Positions 24,871 to 34,529 of a stretch of 64,000 bases of DNA are shown piece after piece (the first letter of the stretch is position 1; each line of letters begins with the position of its first letter). The notes beneath the pieces are model-generated. The model did no database searches. It had not been told where the DNA came from and saw only the letters and a list, made by a program, of their open reading frames with translations. The DNA lies in contig NZ_QGTG01000011.1 in the NCBI RefSeq assembly GCF_003182155.1, positions 101,307 through 165,306 on the forward strand, written 5' to 3'. A program made the translations under genes and the position numbers. The stretch is from Chitinophaga sp. S165 (GTDB lineage Bacteria > Bacteroidota > Bacteroidia > Chitinophagales > Chitinophagaceae).

Positions 24871-25875
24871 ATGATGAACCTGGCACTGATGCTCACCTAC
24901 AACCACCGGCTAATCAGCACGGCAGCCATTCTGGATGTTTTTGAATCAGTAAACAATATGTATGCTGCAAACCAGCAGGCCCCATTCTTCAATATTCAGC
25001 TGGTATTGCCCGATCAGGAAGGAGTGGATATATTACCTCATTACGGCCGTTATGCAACGGTTGCTTTAAAGGACGCTGTTAAACCGGAGCTGGTGCTGAT
25101 CCCTGCTTTCATTGCAGGAGATGTGGATGGCGCCATCGCCGCCAATAGCACGCTCATCCCCTGGATCAGGCAGCAACACCATGCAGGAGCAGAAATTGCC
25201 AGCTTCTGTACCGGTGCTTTCCTCCTGGCCGCCACAGGGCTGCTGGACGGTAAACCTGCTACCACGCATATGAATGCATGTACCGCTTTTGCTAATCATT
25301 TTCCGGATGTATTGCTGCAACCTGATAGAGTGCTGACAGCTTCATCCGGTATCTTCACCAGCGGAGGCGCTACAAGTACTTTCCATTTGCTGTTGCACCT
25401 GGTAGAGAAACACTGTGGACAGGATATGTCCGTAAAAGCTGCGAAACTATTTGCTATCGATATGGACCGTGAAACACAATCCTACTTCGGTATGTTCCTG
25501 CCGGAAAAGAAACATACGGACCCGCTGATATCAGAAGTACAGCAACGCATGGAAGCCAGTTTCCAGGAGGCGCGTAACGTGGAGTCGTTCATGGAGAACA
25601 TTCCTGCCAGCCGCCGGAACTTCGTACGCCGCTTTAAACAGGCTACAGGCATCACCCCGATTGAATACCTGCAAAAGACCCGCATTGAGGCCGCCAAGAA
25701 GATGCTGGAACAGACCAGCAACAGTATCCTGGCAGTGATGCTCGACTGTGGTTATAACGACATCAAAGCATTCCGTAAAGTATTCAGAAAAGAGGTAGGG
25801 CTCACCCCCACAGAGTACAGGGTTAAGTTTGCAGGCAACCGCAATGCAAATACCTCCCTGGCACTTGAGATGTGA
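24871..25875 (+). CDS. GlxA-type transcriptional regulator (DJ-1/PfpI domain plus AraC HTH)
   Basis: A 334-aa protein with an N-terminal DJ-1/PfpI-like domain (about residues 3-190; the nucleophile-elbow segment is IASFCTGAFLLA) and a C-terminal AraC-type double HTH (about 225-325; FVRRFKQATGITPIEYLQ and AFRKVFRKEVGLTPTEYR). It lies just upstream of the ethanolamine permease and eutBC on the same strand, so it is a good candidate activator for that cluster, in the position that the AraC-type EutR has elsewhere. The effector is unknown. The start ATG 24871 is followed by a second ATG; either may be used. Confidence 0.88.
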   Translation: MMNLALMLTYNHRLISTAAILDVFESVNNMYAANQQAPFFNIQLVLPDQEGVDILPHYGRYATVALKDAVKPELVLIPAFIAGDVDGAIAANSTLIPWIRQQHHAGAEIASFCTGAFLLAATGLLDGKPATTHMNACTAFANHFPDVLLQPDRVLTASSGIFTSGGATSTFHLLLHLVEKHCGQDMSVKAAKLFAIDMDRETQSYFGMFLPEKKHTDPLISEVQQRMEASFQEARNVESFMENIPASRRNFVRRFKQATGITPIEYLQKTRIEAAKKMLEQTSNSILAVMLDCGYNDIKAFRKVFRKEVGLTPTEYRVKFAGNRNANTSLALEM

Positions 25876-25975
25876 TCTTTTTGTGTATCTTGATAACATT
25901 TCACGGAGGGAAACGGGAATATACTTTATCAACCAATGGTAGTGATTCAGGCATTACCAGCAATCCCGTGTACAT

Positions 25976-27307
25976 ATGTCTGCTCAGCAAACAACTGTTT
26001 TAAAGAAAGTAATAAAGCCCATACACCTCTGGGCCATCGGCGTCGGACTGGTCATCTCCGGTGAATATTTCGGCTGGAACTATGGCTGGGGTGTAGCCGG
26101 TACAGTCGGTTTCCTTCTGGCCACGCTCATCATCACCTTATTGTATTTTACCTTCATTTTCAGCTTTACAGAACTGACCACGTCCATTCCACAGGCAGGC
26201 GGTCCCTTTACTTATACGCACAGGGCTATGGGACCTTTCGGTGGCCTCATCGCAGGATACGCCACCGCTGTAGAGTTCCTGTTGGCCACACCGGCCATTG
26301 CTTTTGCACTTGGCAATTACCTGCATTTCCTGCATCCTTCATTGCCGGTACTGGGATGTGGTGTCGCTTTCTATGTACTGCTAACAGGGATCAACCTGTT
26401 AGGTATTAAAGAGTCCGCGCTCTTCTCACTCATCATCACATTACTTGCGGTATTTGAGCTGTTGGTATATATGGGCATTGTAGGGCCATCTTTCAAGGCA
26501 TCCAACTTCATGCACAATGCTATGCCTGCGGGATGGTTTGGCGTATTTGCCGCACTGCCTTTTGCTATCTGGCTGTATGTCTGCATTGAGGGTATCGCTA
26601 TGGTAGCAGAGGAAGTAAAAGAACCTTCCCGTAATATTCCTAAAGGATATATCTCTGCCATGTTAACGCTTGCTTTGCTGGCTATCGGCGTGATGGTACT
26701 TACCGGTGGGATCACAGACTGGAAATCATTATCTGCTATTGATTACCCTTTGCCCGAAGCGATAGGGGTCGTACTGGGTAAACAAAGTGGCATCACGAAG
26801 ATCTTCGCAGGTATTGGTCTCTTCGGATTGATTGCATCTTTCAATGGCATCATTATCAGTTATTCCCGCCAGCTTTTTGCACTGGCCCGAAGTGGTTATC
26901 TTCCCGCCGCGCTGGCAATAGTCAGTCCCAAAAGAAAAGTACCGTATGTGGCATTAATTGTCGGAGGATTATTGGGTGTGGTAGCACTCTACCTCGGCAA
27001 AACAGACCAGCTGGTGATACTGTCCGTAATGGGTGCAGTGGTCATGTATATCTTCAGTATGATCAGCCTGTTCATCCTTCGAAAAAAGGAACCTGCATTA
27101 GAACGTCCTTTTAAAGCGCCCTTCTATCCCTGGTTTCCGGGCATCGCATTGGTATTATCAGTTATCTCATTAATAGCGATCATTTACTATAATCAATTGC
27201 TGGCATTATTATTTTTCACGGGACTGGTCATTGCGTTGATCATATTTGTCGCAATGGGTAAACACCGTATATCAGCCCCTGTAACACAACAGGAATTGAT
27301 CATATAA
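25976..27307 (+). CDS. eat: Ethanolamine permease (APC superfamily)
   Basis: A 443-aa inner-membrane transporter with about 12 helices. The N-terminus (HLWAIGVGLVISGEYFGWNYGW) and PQAGGPFTYTHRAMGP are typical of the ethanolamine permease branch of the APC superfamily. The following loop has EEVKEPSRNIPKGYI. Its place directly before eutB and eutC supports the substrate assignment. It should bring ethanolamine into the cytoplasm for cleavage by EutBC. The start ATG 25976 gives a 100-bp gap from the regulator; no clear promoter was found in it. Confidence 0.9.
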   Translation: MSAQQTTVLKKVIKPIHLWAIGVGLVISGEYFGWNYGWGVAGTVGFLLATLIITLLYFTFIFSFTELTTSIPQAGGPFTYTHRAMGPFGGLIAGYATAVEFLLATPAIAFALGNYLHFLHPSLPVLGCGVAFYVLLTGINLLGIKESALFSLIITLLAVFELLVYMGIVGPSFKASNFMHNAMPAGWFGVFAALPFAIWLYVCIEGIAMVAEEVKEPSRNIPKGYISAMLTLALLAIGVMVLTGGITDWKSLSAIDYPLPEAIGVVLGKQSGITKIFAGIGLFGLIASFNGIIISYSRQLFALARSGYLPAALAIVSPKRKVPYVALIVGGLLGVVALYLGKTDQLVILSVMGAVVMYIFSMISLFILRKKEPALERPFKAPFYPWFPGIALVLSVISLIAIIYYNQLLALLFFTGLVIALIIFVAMGKHRISAPVTQQELII

Positions 27308-27465
27308 CAAAACAAAAAAAACAAAACACAAACAACAAAACACAATAGGACCCTTAGGGGGCCCCTGTTTGTAACGCGGGGTGTTAACCCCGGGCCCGGG
27401 CCCGAGCCTGGGCAGGAGGCCTGGGACGGAGGCCGCAGACGGAAAAACAAACAAAACAAACAACC
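27308..27465 (+). other. Spacer with A/C-only flanks and a GC-rich palindromic core
   Basis: After the permease stop, bases 27308-27342 consist almost only of A and C. A core at about 27348-27440 is very GC-rich and full of short palindromes: AGGGGGCCCCT, GGGGT-GTTA-ACCCC, repeated GGGCCC, and GGCCT...AGGCC. A second A/C-rich run (27441-27465) leads to the GTG of eutB. It is not a cobalamin riboswitch by the motifs I could look for. It may be a structured mRNA element between eat and eutB. Confidence 0.55.
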
Positions 27466-28845
27466 GTGGCATACCATCACACCATACATAACAAAACATA
27501 CCAGTTCGGCAACCTCCGCACCTTACTCGCGAAGGCGACGCCCTTCCGTTCCGGCGATGCCCTCGCCGGACTCGCTGCTGACAGCTATGAAGAACGTGTA
27601 GCCGCGCAGATGACATTAGCGGATGTGCCTTTAAAAACATTTCTTCAAGAAGCGATCATTCCCTATGAAAAAGACGAGATCACCCGTTTGATCATAGATA
27701 CCCATGACCAATCTGCTTTTGCGCCCATCAGCCATTTCACTGTCGGTGAACTGCGTGATTGGCTGTTAAGTGATGAAGCAGATCCGCAAACGCTGCAAAG
27801 GCTATCGCCTGGGTTAACACCGGAGATGGTAGCGGCAGTATCTAAACTGATGCGTAACCAGGACCTGATCAGTGTAGCGCAAAAATGCGAAGTAGTTACA
27901 CGTTTCCGGAATACGATCGGTTTGAAAGGACATTTATCGGTGCGCTTGCAGCCTAATCATAATACGGACGATCCCAAAGGCATTGCTGCCAGTATCATAG
28001 ACGGGCTGTTATATGGTAGCGGAGATGCGGTGATAGGGATCAATCCGGCGACCGACAGTCCGCAGACGGTTATCAGGCTGTTACAGATGCTGGACCAGTT
28101 ACGTACACAATTTGATATCCCTACACAGTCTTGTATCCTTTGTCATGTAACGACAGCACTGGAAATCATGCATCGTGCACCGGTCGACCTGGTATTCCAG
28201 TCTATCGGAGGAACAGAGAGGACCAACAGCAGTTTCGGTATTCAGTTATCATTGCTGAAAGAAGCGCATGAAGCAGCGTTGTCGTTACAGCGGGGAACGA
28301 TAGGTAACAACGTGATGTATTTTGAAACAGGGCAGGGCAGTGCATTATCGGCTAATGCGCATGAAGGCGTAGACCAGCAAACCTGCGAGGTCAGATCATA
28401 TGCAGTGGCGAGGCAGTTTTCTCCATTACTCGTGAATACCGTTGTAGGATTTATCGGCCCTGAATATCTGTTCGACGGCAAACAGATCATTCGTGCAGCG
28501 TTGGAAGATCATTGCTGTGGTAAGCTGCTGGGACTACCGATGGGAGTAGACATCTGTTATACAAATCATGCGGAGGCTGATCAGGATGATATGGATAACC
28601 TGCTCACGCTGTTAGGAGTAGCAGGATGTAATTTCATTATGGGAGTACCGGGCGCAGATGACATCATGCTGAATTATCAGTCCACTTCATTTCACGATGC
28701 ATTGTATGTCCGTAAGGTATTAGGATTAACACCCGCGCCTGAGTTTGAGGCCTGGCTGCTGCGGCAGGGTATCCTGAATAGCAAAGGCCAGTTGCAACAG
28801 GTAGGAAAGATGCATCAGCTCTTAGGTTATAATGCGGGAGAGTAA
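27466..28845 (+). CDS. eutB: Ethanolamine ammonia-lyase large subunit
   Basis: A 459-aa catalytic subunit of the adenosylcobalamin-dependent enzyme that splits ethanolamine into acetaldehyde and ammonia. The length is normal for EutB. The barrel segments LKGHLSVRLQPNHNTDDPKGI, GSGDAVIGINPATDS and CNFIMGVPGADDIMLNYQ match the family. The start is GTG 27466. The cobalamin-binding interface is shared with EutC, encoded next. No microcompartment shell genes or EutA reactivase are in the window, so acetaldehyde is presumably handled in the cytoplasm by enzymes encoded elsewhere. Confidence 0.96.
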   Translation: MAYHHTIHNKTYQFGNLRTLLAKATPFRSGDALAGLAADSYEERVAAQMTLADVPLKTFLQEAIIPYEKDEITRLIIDTHDQSAFAPISHFTVGELRDWLLSDEADPQTLQRLSPGLTPEMVAAVSKLMRNQDLISVAQKCEVVTRFRNTIGLKGHLSVRLQPNHNTDDPKGIAASIIDGLLYGSGDAVIGINPATDSPQTVIRLLQMLDQLRTQFDIPTQSCILCHVTTALEIMHRAPVDLVFQSIGGTERTNSSFGIQLSLLKEAHEAALSLQRGTIGNNVMYFETGQGSALSANAHEGVDQQTCEVRSYAVARQFSPLLVNTVVGFIGPEYLFDGKQIIRAALEDHCCGKLLGLPMGVDICYTNHAEADQDDMDNLLTLLGVAGCNFIMGVPGADDIMLNYQSTSFHDALYVRKVLGLTPAPEFEAWLLRQGILNSKGQLQQVGKMHQLLGYNAGE

Positions 28846-28882
28846 TTAGAATATCACACGGAAAGAAAAAGAAAACATAAGG

Positions 28883-29668
28883 ATGAATAGGGAATTACAG
28901 CATAGGAACCCGGTACAGGAAGACCCCTGGTCTTCATTGAAAGCTTTTACCACAGCACGTATCGCGATTGGACGAACAGGGACTGCCATACCGTTGAAGG
29001 AAGTATTATCCTTTAAGCTGGCGCATGCACATGCCCGGGATGCTGTTTATTCACGGCTGGATACGATGTTGATACAGGAGCAGCTGCAACCTTTCCATAT
29101 AGACATGTTGTTATTGCACAGCAGTGTGGCAGACAGGCAGGAATATCTGCAACGCCCTGATAAAGGCCGGCGGCTGGATGCACATAGCATAGAAACACTG
29201 CATACATTACCCATATCATCATTGCAGAAAGACGTAGCTATCATCATCGCAGACGGGCTCTCTGCTACGGCCATGAATATACATACGCTGCCATTGCTGG
29301 CACAGTTGCTACCGATGCTGAAATCTGCAGGTATATCACTAAGCCCCGTTTGCCTGATAGAGCAGGCAAGGGTGGCCATCGGCGATGAAGCAGGTGAATT
29401 ATTAAAAGCCAGGATGACACTCGTATTAATAGGAGAGCGGCCCGGACTTAGTGCGGCAGATAGTATGGGCGCTTATATCACATTCAATCCACGCATAGGA
29501 AATACAGACGAATCAAGGAACTGTATATCGAATATCCGGCAGGAAGGATTGCAATACGAGCAGGCCGCAGGGAAGATCTGTTACCTGTTGCAAGAGGCTG
29601 TCAGATTACAGTTATCAGGTGTTGGTTTAAAAGATAACTATGACGCCACAGCGCGCCTGGAGGGCTGA
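28883..29668 (+). CDS. eutC: Ethanolamine ammonia-lyase small subunit
   Basis: 261 aa, the small subunit of ethanolamine ammonia-lyase; it lies 37 bp after eutB. Family segments are present: ARIAIGRTGTAIPLKEVLSFKLAHAHARDAVY, PDKGRRLD, and VAIIIADGLSATAMNIHTLPL. It is somewhat shorter than enterobacterial EutC, mainly at the N-terminus. EutC helps bind the corrin coenzyme. The start ATG 28883 follows an A-rich stretch without a strong ribosome-binding site, as is usual in this phylum. Confidence 0.95.
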   Translation: MNRELQHRNPVQEDPWSSLKAFTTARIAIGRTGTAIPLKEVLSFKLAHAHARDAVYSRLDTMLIQEQLQPFHIDMLLLHSSVADRQEYLQRPDKGRRLDAHSIETLHTLPISSLQKDVAIIIADGLSATAMNIHTLPLLAQLLPMLKSAGISLSPVCLIEQARVAIGDEAGELLKARMTLVLIGERPGLSAADSMGAYITFNPRIGNTDESRNCISNIRQEGLQYEQAAGKICYLLQEAVRLQLSGVGLKDNYDATARLEG

Positions 29669-29772
29669 AACGGACATTCAGCGTTACACCATCTACAATC
29701 AATATCTCCGAAAATTCCCAACTATTATTTAAAAAAAGATAATACTTTGTGCGGCATTCGTATAATGAATAG

Positions 29773-30330
29773 ATGACGCAAGACGGATACCATATCTCTG
29801 CCGAAGAAGCTACGGACGCGCTCCGGGGCCTTAATGCCGATGTTTTCCGGAAAATTTATACCGCATATAGTGAGGAATTGTTCCTCCTGGCTTATCGTTG
29901 GGTAAAGGACAACGATCTGGCTAAAGAGGTCGTGCAAAGCCTGTTCGTTCATCTGTGGGAGAAAGGACAACAGATCACGATCACCGGCAACGTGCGGCAC
30001 TACCTGTACCGTGCAGTGACCAACAGAAGTATCAATGAATTAAAAAGACGTTCAAGAAATGTGAGTGAAGAAGCTTTGCAATGGCAGGCCGATGATGCCT
30101 CATTACATGAGATCACCGACCACCTGCTGTTACAGAAAGAGATCATGCGCCTGGTGCAGGGATTGGCCCCCCGCTGCCGGGAGATCTTTCTGCTTAGCCG
30201 TTTCGAAGGACTCGAACCGGTACAGATCGCAGAACGCCTGGGTATCACACTCAATACAGTGTATTTTCAGCTGGCCATGGCCCTGAAATACCTGCGTACA
30301 CACTTATTGGACGGAAAAAAATTGCAGTAG
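29773..30330 (+). CDS. ECF-type RNA polymerase sigma factor
   Basis: A 185-aa sigma-70 family protein with region 2 (YSEELFLLAYRWVKDNDLAKEVVQSLFVHLWEKG, about residues 36-70) and region 4 (LAPRCREIFLLSRFEGLEPVQIAERLGITLNTVYFQLAMAL, about 132-172). It heads the order sigma factor, FecR-type anti-sigma, SusC, SusD, which is the usual cell-surface signalling arrangement of Bacteroidota. It should direct transcription of the SusC/SusD genes when the anti-sigma factor is released. The upstream sequence ATACTTTG (29750 region) is an imperfect -7 element. Confidence 0.95.
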   Translation: MTQDGYHISAEEATDALRGLNADVFRKIYTAYSEELFLLAYRWVKDNDLAKEVVQSLFVHLWEKGQQITITGNVRHYLYRAVTNRSINELKRRSRNVSEEALQWQADDASLHEITDHLLLQKEIMRLVQGLAPRCREIFLLSRFEGLEPVQIAERLGITLNTVYFQLAMALKYLRTHLLDGKKLQ

Positions 30331-30374
30331 CATCAAAGTATCGGGGTGCTGAATTGTCATCATATTATAAAGCA

Positions 30375-31292
30375 ATGAACAAGAACGATGTAACGGAGTT
30401 TGTCATAGATTGTCTGACAGACCCCGGTAACAGGGACAAACAGGCTGCATTAAACCAATGGTTGCAGGAATCGGAAGAGAACCGCCATTTGTATGCAGAA
30501 CTGAAGCAGCTTTGGGAAGCCGCCGCAGATGTCCCCCCTGTGCCTTTTAATGTACAGGAAGGCTGGCAGGAATTATCAGAACAGATAATACCGTCCGCGC
30601 CTGTGAAACACCTGTTCCCGTGGAAGATCGTAGCAGCAGCTGCGGTCCTGTTGTTGCTTGTCGCAGGCGGATGGTGGTGGCAAACATCACGCGACGGCTG
30701 GATCACTTACACGACGCCTGCATACTATGTGGATAGTATAGGCTTGCCGGATGGTTCCAGGATATACATGAAAGCAGGCAGCTCGCTGGCATACAGAAAG
30801 TCATTCAAAGAACGCGAAGTAAGATTACTGAAAGGAGAGGCCTATTTCGATGTTGTGCAGGACCCGCAGCGGCAGTTCCTTGTCATAGCGGATAAATCTA
30901 CCGTAAAGGTGCTCGGAACGGCATTTAACGTGCGCATAGATAGTGCTTACACAGAAGTGATCGTCTTCGAAGGAAAAGTGAGCCTGCACAGCGGAGGAAA
31001 GAAACTGGTGCTGAACAGTGGCGACGGTAATCTGGCTACGGTTAACCGCAAGGATGATGAGATGAAACATCCCGAAGGTAACTATAGCAATAAATGTGCA
31101 TGGGCCACGAACGAACTGGTATTTGAAAACGAAGAAGCTGAATACGTAGCAAAGGTAATATCCGCGCATTATCATATCAGTATCATAAACATTGCAGAAG
31201 ATTTACGGCATAAACGGATTACCTTACGTCTGCATAATACACCCCGGGATGAGGCAATAAACATATTTGGGGCCGTCCTGGGGCAAGAATAA
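30375..31292 (+). CDS. FecR-family anti-sigma factor
   Basis: About 305 aa from ATG 30375; the open frame extends to a TTG at 30354, which I consider less likely. There is a cytoplasmic N-terminal anti-sigma segment (about residues 1-80), one transmembrane helix (about 84-102, IVAAAAVLLLLVAGGWWW) and a periplasmic FecR domain (SIGLPDGSRIYMKAGSSLAY, REVRLLKGEAYFDV, VKVLGTAFNVR). It transmits a signal from the SusC-type transporter to the sigma factor. It starts 44 bp after the sigma gene and ends 18 bp before the SusC gene. Confidence 0.93.
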   Translation: MNKNDVTEFVIDCLTDPGNRDKQAALNQWLQESEENRHLYAELKQLWEAAADVPPVPFNVQEGWQELSEQIIPSAPVKHLFPWKIVAAAAVLLLLVAGGWWWQTSRDGWITYTTPAYYVDSIGLPDGSRIYMKAGSSLAYRKSFKEREVRLLKGEAYFDVVQDPQRQFLVIADKSTVKVLGTAFNVRIDSAYTEVIVFEGKVSLHSGGKKLVLNSGDGNLATVNRKDDEMKHPEGNYSNKCAWATNELVFENEEAEYVAKVISAHYHISIINIAEDLRHKRITLRLHNTPRDEAINIFGAVLGQE

Positions 31293-31310
31293 CTGAGCTC
31301 CATTACCCTT

Positions 31311-34300
31311 ATGAAGGTCCTGGCCACTTTAGGTATAGTTACCCTCTTATTGTTTGCTGTCCTGACCAGTACAGCGCAAGAGTCTCCACTACTCCAGCAG
31401 CGTCTGAATATCCGGACGAGGAAAATGTCCGTACCTGATTTTCTGAAATGGATAGGACTGCAAACTGGTGTGTCCTTTGCTTATCCTAATGAGATCATCA
31501 ACGGGCATGCCCGCGTTACAATGAATGAAACTCAGATCACCATACAGGCAGCACTGGAACGTATTTTTCCTGCTACGCAATATGATATCCGGACCATCGG
31601 GCATCAGATCATTATCAGATTTAAAAAAATTACCCCTCCCCATAGAGATACACTGACAGCTGCCCGTATCATGCAGATGAACACTGTTGTGGTAACCGCA
31701 CTTGGCATCAACAGGGAACAATATTCTCTCGGGTACGCACATGCTGAGATCAAAGGAAAAGAACTGACAAGGGTGCGGGACATCCATCCCATGAATACAC
31801 TGAGCGGGAAGATCGCCGGACTGGATGTTAGTCCTGTGAACAGCGGCGCCGCAGGTTCCACAAAACTGACCCTGCGGGGAATGCGCTTACTCGGTGGGAA
31901 TAATCAGCCCTTACTCGTTATAGACGGTATCCCCGTTAACAATACTTCCCCCGGTCAGGCGGAAAGATATGGAGGGTATGACCTCGGTGATGGTACTGCC
32001 ATTATTAACCCGGATGATGTAGAGACGCTCTCCGTGCTCAAAGGAGGGGCTTCCGCGGCCTTATATGGCAGTCGCGCGGCAAATGGAGTCTTACTGGTCA
32101 CGACCAGGAAAGGTGTCCGTAAAGGGCTGGAAATAGAGTTTACGTCGAATGCAGTGCTGGAACGATTCAACAGTCAATACGATTTCCAGGAAGTCTACGG
32201 CAGTGGCCGGGATGGTATGTTGCCCGGAAATGTTGTCCAGGCCCGCTGGGATACCCAATACAGCTGGGGACCGAAAATGAATGCCGACAGCCTCGTACTG
32301 CTCTGGAACGGACAGAAAGTCCCCTATATGAAAGCAAGGCATTCTAAAGAGCAGTTCTTCCGCCAGGGATTTACGCTGACCAATACACTGGCACTGTCTA
32401 CAGGGAACGAGAAGACCCGCCTGCGGATATCTTACACCAATACACGCAACAATGACATCGTACCCACCAGCGGACTGCAAAGACATCACCTGTCCGCCAG
32501 GGTTACGACCCGCTTTTCCCGGCGACTGGAGCTCGATGCCCGCATGGCCTGGCTCAATGAAGATGTGCAGAACCGCCCGGCCTTGTCAGATAACCCCAAC
32601 AATGTCGGTTATGTGCTGAGTGGTATTGCTCCGAATATTGATCTTAACTGGTTAAAGGAATATAAAGATCCGGCGACGGGAAATTATATCAACTGGAACA
32701 ATAACACCTATCAGGTCAATCCTTACTGGGCTATTTATGAACAGCCCAACTACAGCGATCAGGACCGTCTGAATGGTTTTGTCCGCCTGAAATATAAACT
32801 CTGCCCGGGCTTCTCGGTACATGTACGTTCGGGTATAGATTATTCTGCATTCTCTTTTTATGAGCTGATGAATTATTCTACGCCTGTCAATCCGCTCGGC
32901 GCAATGGCGCTCAAAGACAGGAAGCTGTGGGAGATAAACACTGACCTGCTGCTCAGTTATACCCGTCAGCTGGATCAATTCCGCTTTTCAGTGAATATGG
33001 GCATTACCCGTATGGACTATGAAGAACGTGTCCGTAATACAACGGCACGCGAAATGAACATCCGTGGTGAAAGAGGTCTTGATAATTTCCAGACCCGTAT
33101 GCGTCATGAAATGATCCTCCGGAAGAGGATCAATGCTGTTTACGCCTCCCTGGACATTGATTACAAGCGGCTGTTATACCTGTCGCTGACAGGGCGTAAC
33201 GACTGGTCGTCTACCTTACCGAGGAATCATAATGCTTATTTTTATCCCTCTGCATCTGCCGCATTTCAGTTTACAGAGCTGATCAAAAACAAGCAGGTAC
33301 TGTCGTTCGGTAAATTCCGTTTGTCCGTGGCACAGACAGGTACCGATGCTGTACAGCCTTATCTGCTGCGTCTCACATATGGTTACAACCCCGACATTCC
33401 CAGCATAAAAGGATACTCCATTGGTGGTGTGGCTGTGGATAATGTACCGTTTGCAGATCTGCGGCCGGGTGTTAATTATGCTTACGAAGGAGGAGTGGAC
33501 CTGTCTTTTTTCAAAGACCGTATACACCTGGATGCTACCTGGTATCATACCAGAACGATTGGCCAGGTGCTGAATGCGCCGGTGTCTACCACCAGTGGTT
33601 ACACCAGTGCCGTGATCAATTCAGGTAAGATCCGTAATGAAGGCATAGAAATAGCATTGGGAGGAACACCTGTGATACATAAAGACTTCAGCTGGGATAC
33701 ACGCATCATTTTTTCACGCAACATGAACAGGATACAGTCGCTGAATTCATTGATGTCTCCCTATTACCCCATGGCAGTGGCGCGCTGGGGCAATGTTTCC
33801 GTGGTAGCAAAGAAGGATGCGGAATACGGTATGCTGACAGGCCGCCACTTCCTGCGGGATACAAAAGGACGGTTGGTACTGGATGGAAATAATCTGCCGA
33901 AATATACAACGGCCGATAGCCGGCTGGGCACTAACCAGTATGCCTGGACAGGTAGCATCACCAACCAGTTCTCATATAAACGTTTATCGCTAACCGTACT
34001 CGTAGACGTGAAATATGGCGGTAACATCTATTCCATGACTAACCTGTTGGCATATGAGAAGGGAAATCAGAAAGGTACGCTCGAAGGACGGGAAGGCTGG
34101 GCACGTTCAGAACAGGAGAGGATACGCGCAGGAAGAACACCGGAACAATGGACGGCTACCGGCGGATTACCGATCACGGGTATAGCCGCAGCTACCGGCA
34201 ATGAGGTGACGGCATACGTGAATCCGCAGGCCTACTGGAAAAGACTGGCGGAGAACATTCCGGAAGCATTTGTTTACGATGCCACCTTTGTAAAGGTCAG

Positions 34301-34520
34301 GGAGCTGCACCTCGATTACGAACTGCCGCAAAGCCTCTTCAACAACGTATTCCGTGAAGGAACGGTTTCACTGATCACGCGCAATCCGTTCACGCTTTAC
34401 AAAGCGGTACCTAATATAGATCCTGAATCGAGTTATAATAATACGACCGCGCAGGGACTGGAATATGGCTCCCTGCCAACACGAAAGTCTTACGGTGTTA
34501 AACTGTTCGTCAAGTTTTAA
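31311..34520 (+). CDS. SusC/RagA-family TonB-dependent outer-membrane transporter with STN domain
   Basis: A 1069-aa protein with a signal peptide (cleaved after STA, residue ~22), an STN domain (about 30-105; LNIRTRKMSVPDFLKWIGLQTGVSFAY), a plug (about 120-260; NTVVVTALGINREQYSLGYA, LRGMRLLGGNNQPLLVIDGIPVNN) and a large barrel ending YGVKLFVKF. The STN domain contacts the FecR-type anti-sigma factor. The beta-sandwich (CarboxypepD_reg-like) domain that most SusC proteins carry before the plug is not visible: only ~15 residues join STN to plug. The substrate is unknown, as no glycoside hydrolase is nearby. It pairs with the SusD gene 9 bp downstream. Confidence 0.95.
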   Translation: MKVLATLGIVTLLLFAVLTSTAQESPLLQQRLNIRTRKMSVPDFLKWIGLQTGVSFAYPNEIINGHARVTMNETQITIQAALERIFPATQYDIRTIGHQIIIRFKKITPPHRDTLTAARIMQMNTVVVTALGINREQYSLGYAHAEIKGKELTRVRDIHPMNTLSGKIAGLDVSPVNSGAAGSTKLTLRGMRLLGGNNQPLLVIDGIPVNNTSPGQAERYGGYDLGDGTAIINPDDVETLSVLKGGASAALYGSRAANGVLLVTTRKGVRKGLEIEFTSNAVLERFNSQYDFQEVYGSGRDGMLPGNVVQARWDTQYSWGPKMNADSLVLLWNGQKVPYMKARHSKEQFFRQGFTLTNTLALSTGNEKTRLRISYTNTRNNDIVPTSGLQRHHLSARVTTRFSRRLELDARMAWLNEDVQNRPALSDNPNNVGYVLSGIAPNIDLNWLKEYKDPATGNYINWNNNTYQVNPYWAIYEQPNYSDQDRLNGFVRLKYKLCPGFSVHVRSGIDYSAFSFYELMNYSTPVNPLGAMALKDRKLWEINTDLLLSYTRQLDQFRFSVNMGITRMDYEERVRNTTAREMNIRGERGLDNFQTRMRHEMILRKRINAVYASLDIDYKRLLYLSLTGRNDWSSTLPRNHNAYFYPSASAAFQFTELIKNKQVLSFGKFRLSVAQTGTDAVQPYLLRLTYGYNPDIPSIKGYSIGGVAVDNVPFADLRPGVNYAYEGGVDLSFFKDRIHLDATWYHTRTIGQVLNAPVSTTSGYTSAVINSGKIRNEGIEIALGGTPVIHKDFSWDTRIIFSRNMNRIQSLNSLMSPYYPMAVARWGNVSVVAKKDAEYGMLTGRHFLRDTKGRLVLDGNNLPKYTTADSRLGTNQYAWTGSITNQFSYKRLSLTVLVDVKYGGNIYSMTNLLAYEKGNQKGTLEGREGWARSEQERIRAGRTPEQWTATGGLPITGIAAATGNEVTAYVNPQAYWKRLAENIPEAFVYDATFVKVRELHLDYELPQSLFNNVFREGTVSLITRNPFTLYKAVPNIDPESSYNNTTAQGLEYGSLPTRKSYGVKLFVKF

Positions 34521-34529
34521 CTGCTGCCA

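Noticed and set aside
27308..27465. Cobalamin riboswitch before eutB
   Set aside because: The B12-box-type conserved segments could not be found; the core is GC palindromes with A/C flanks instead.
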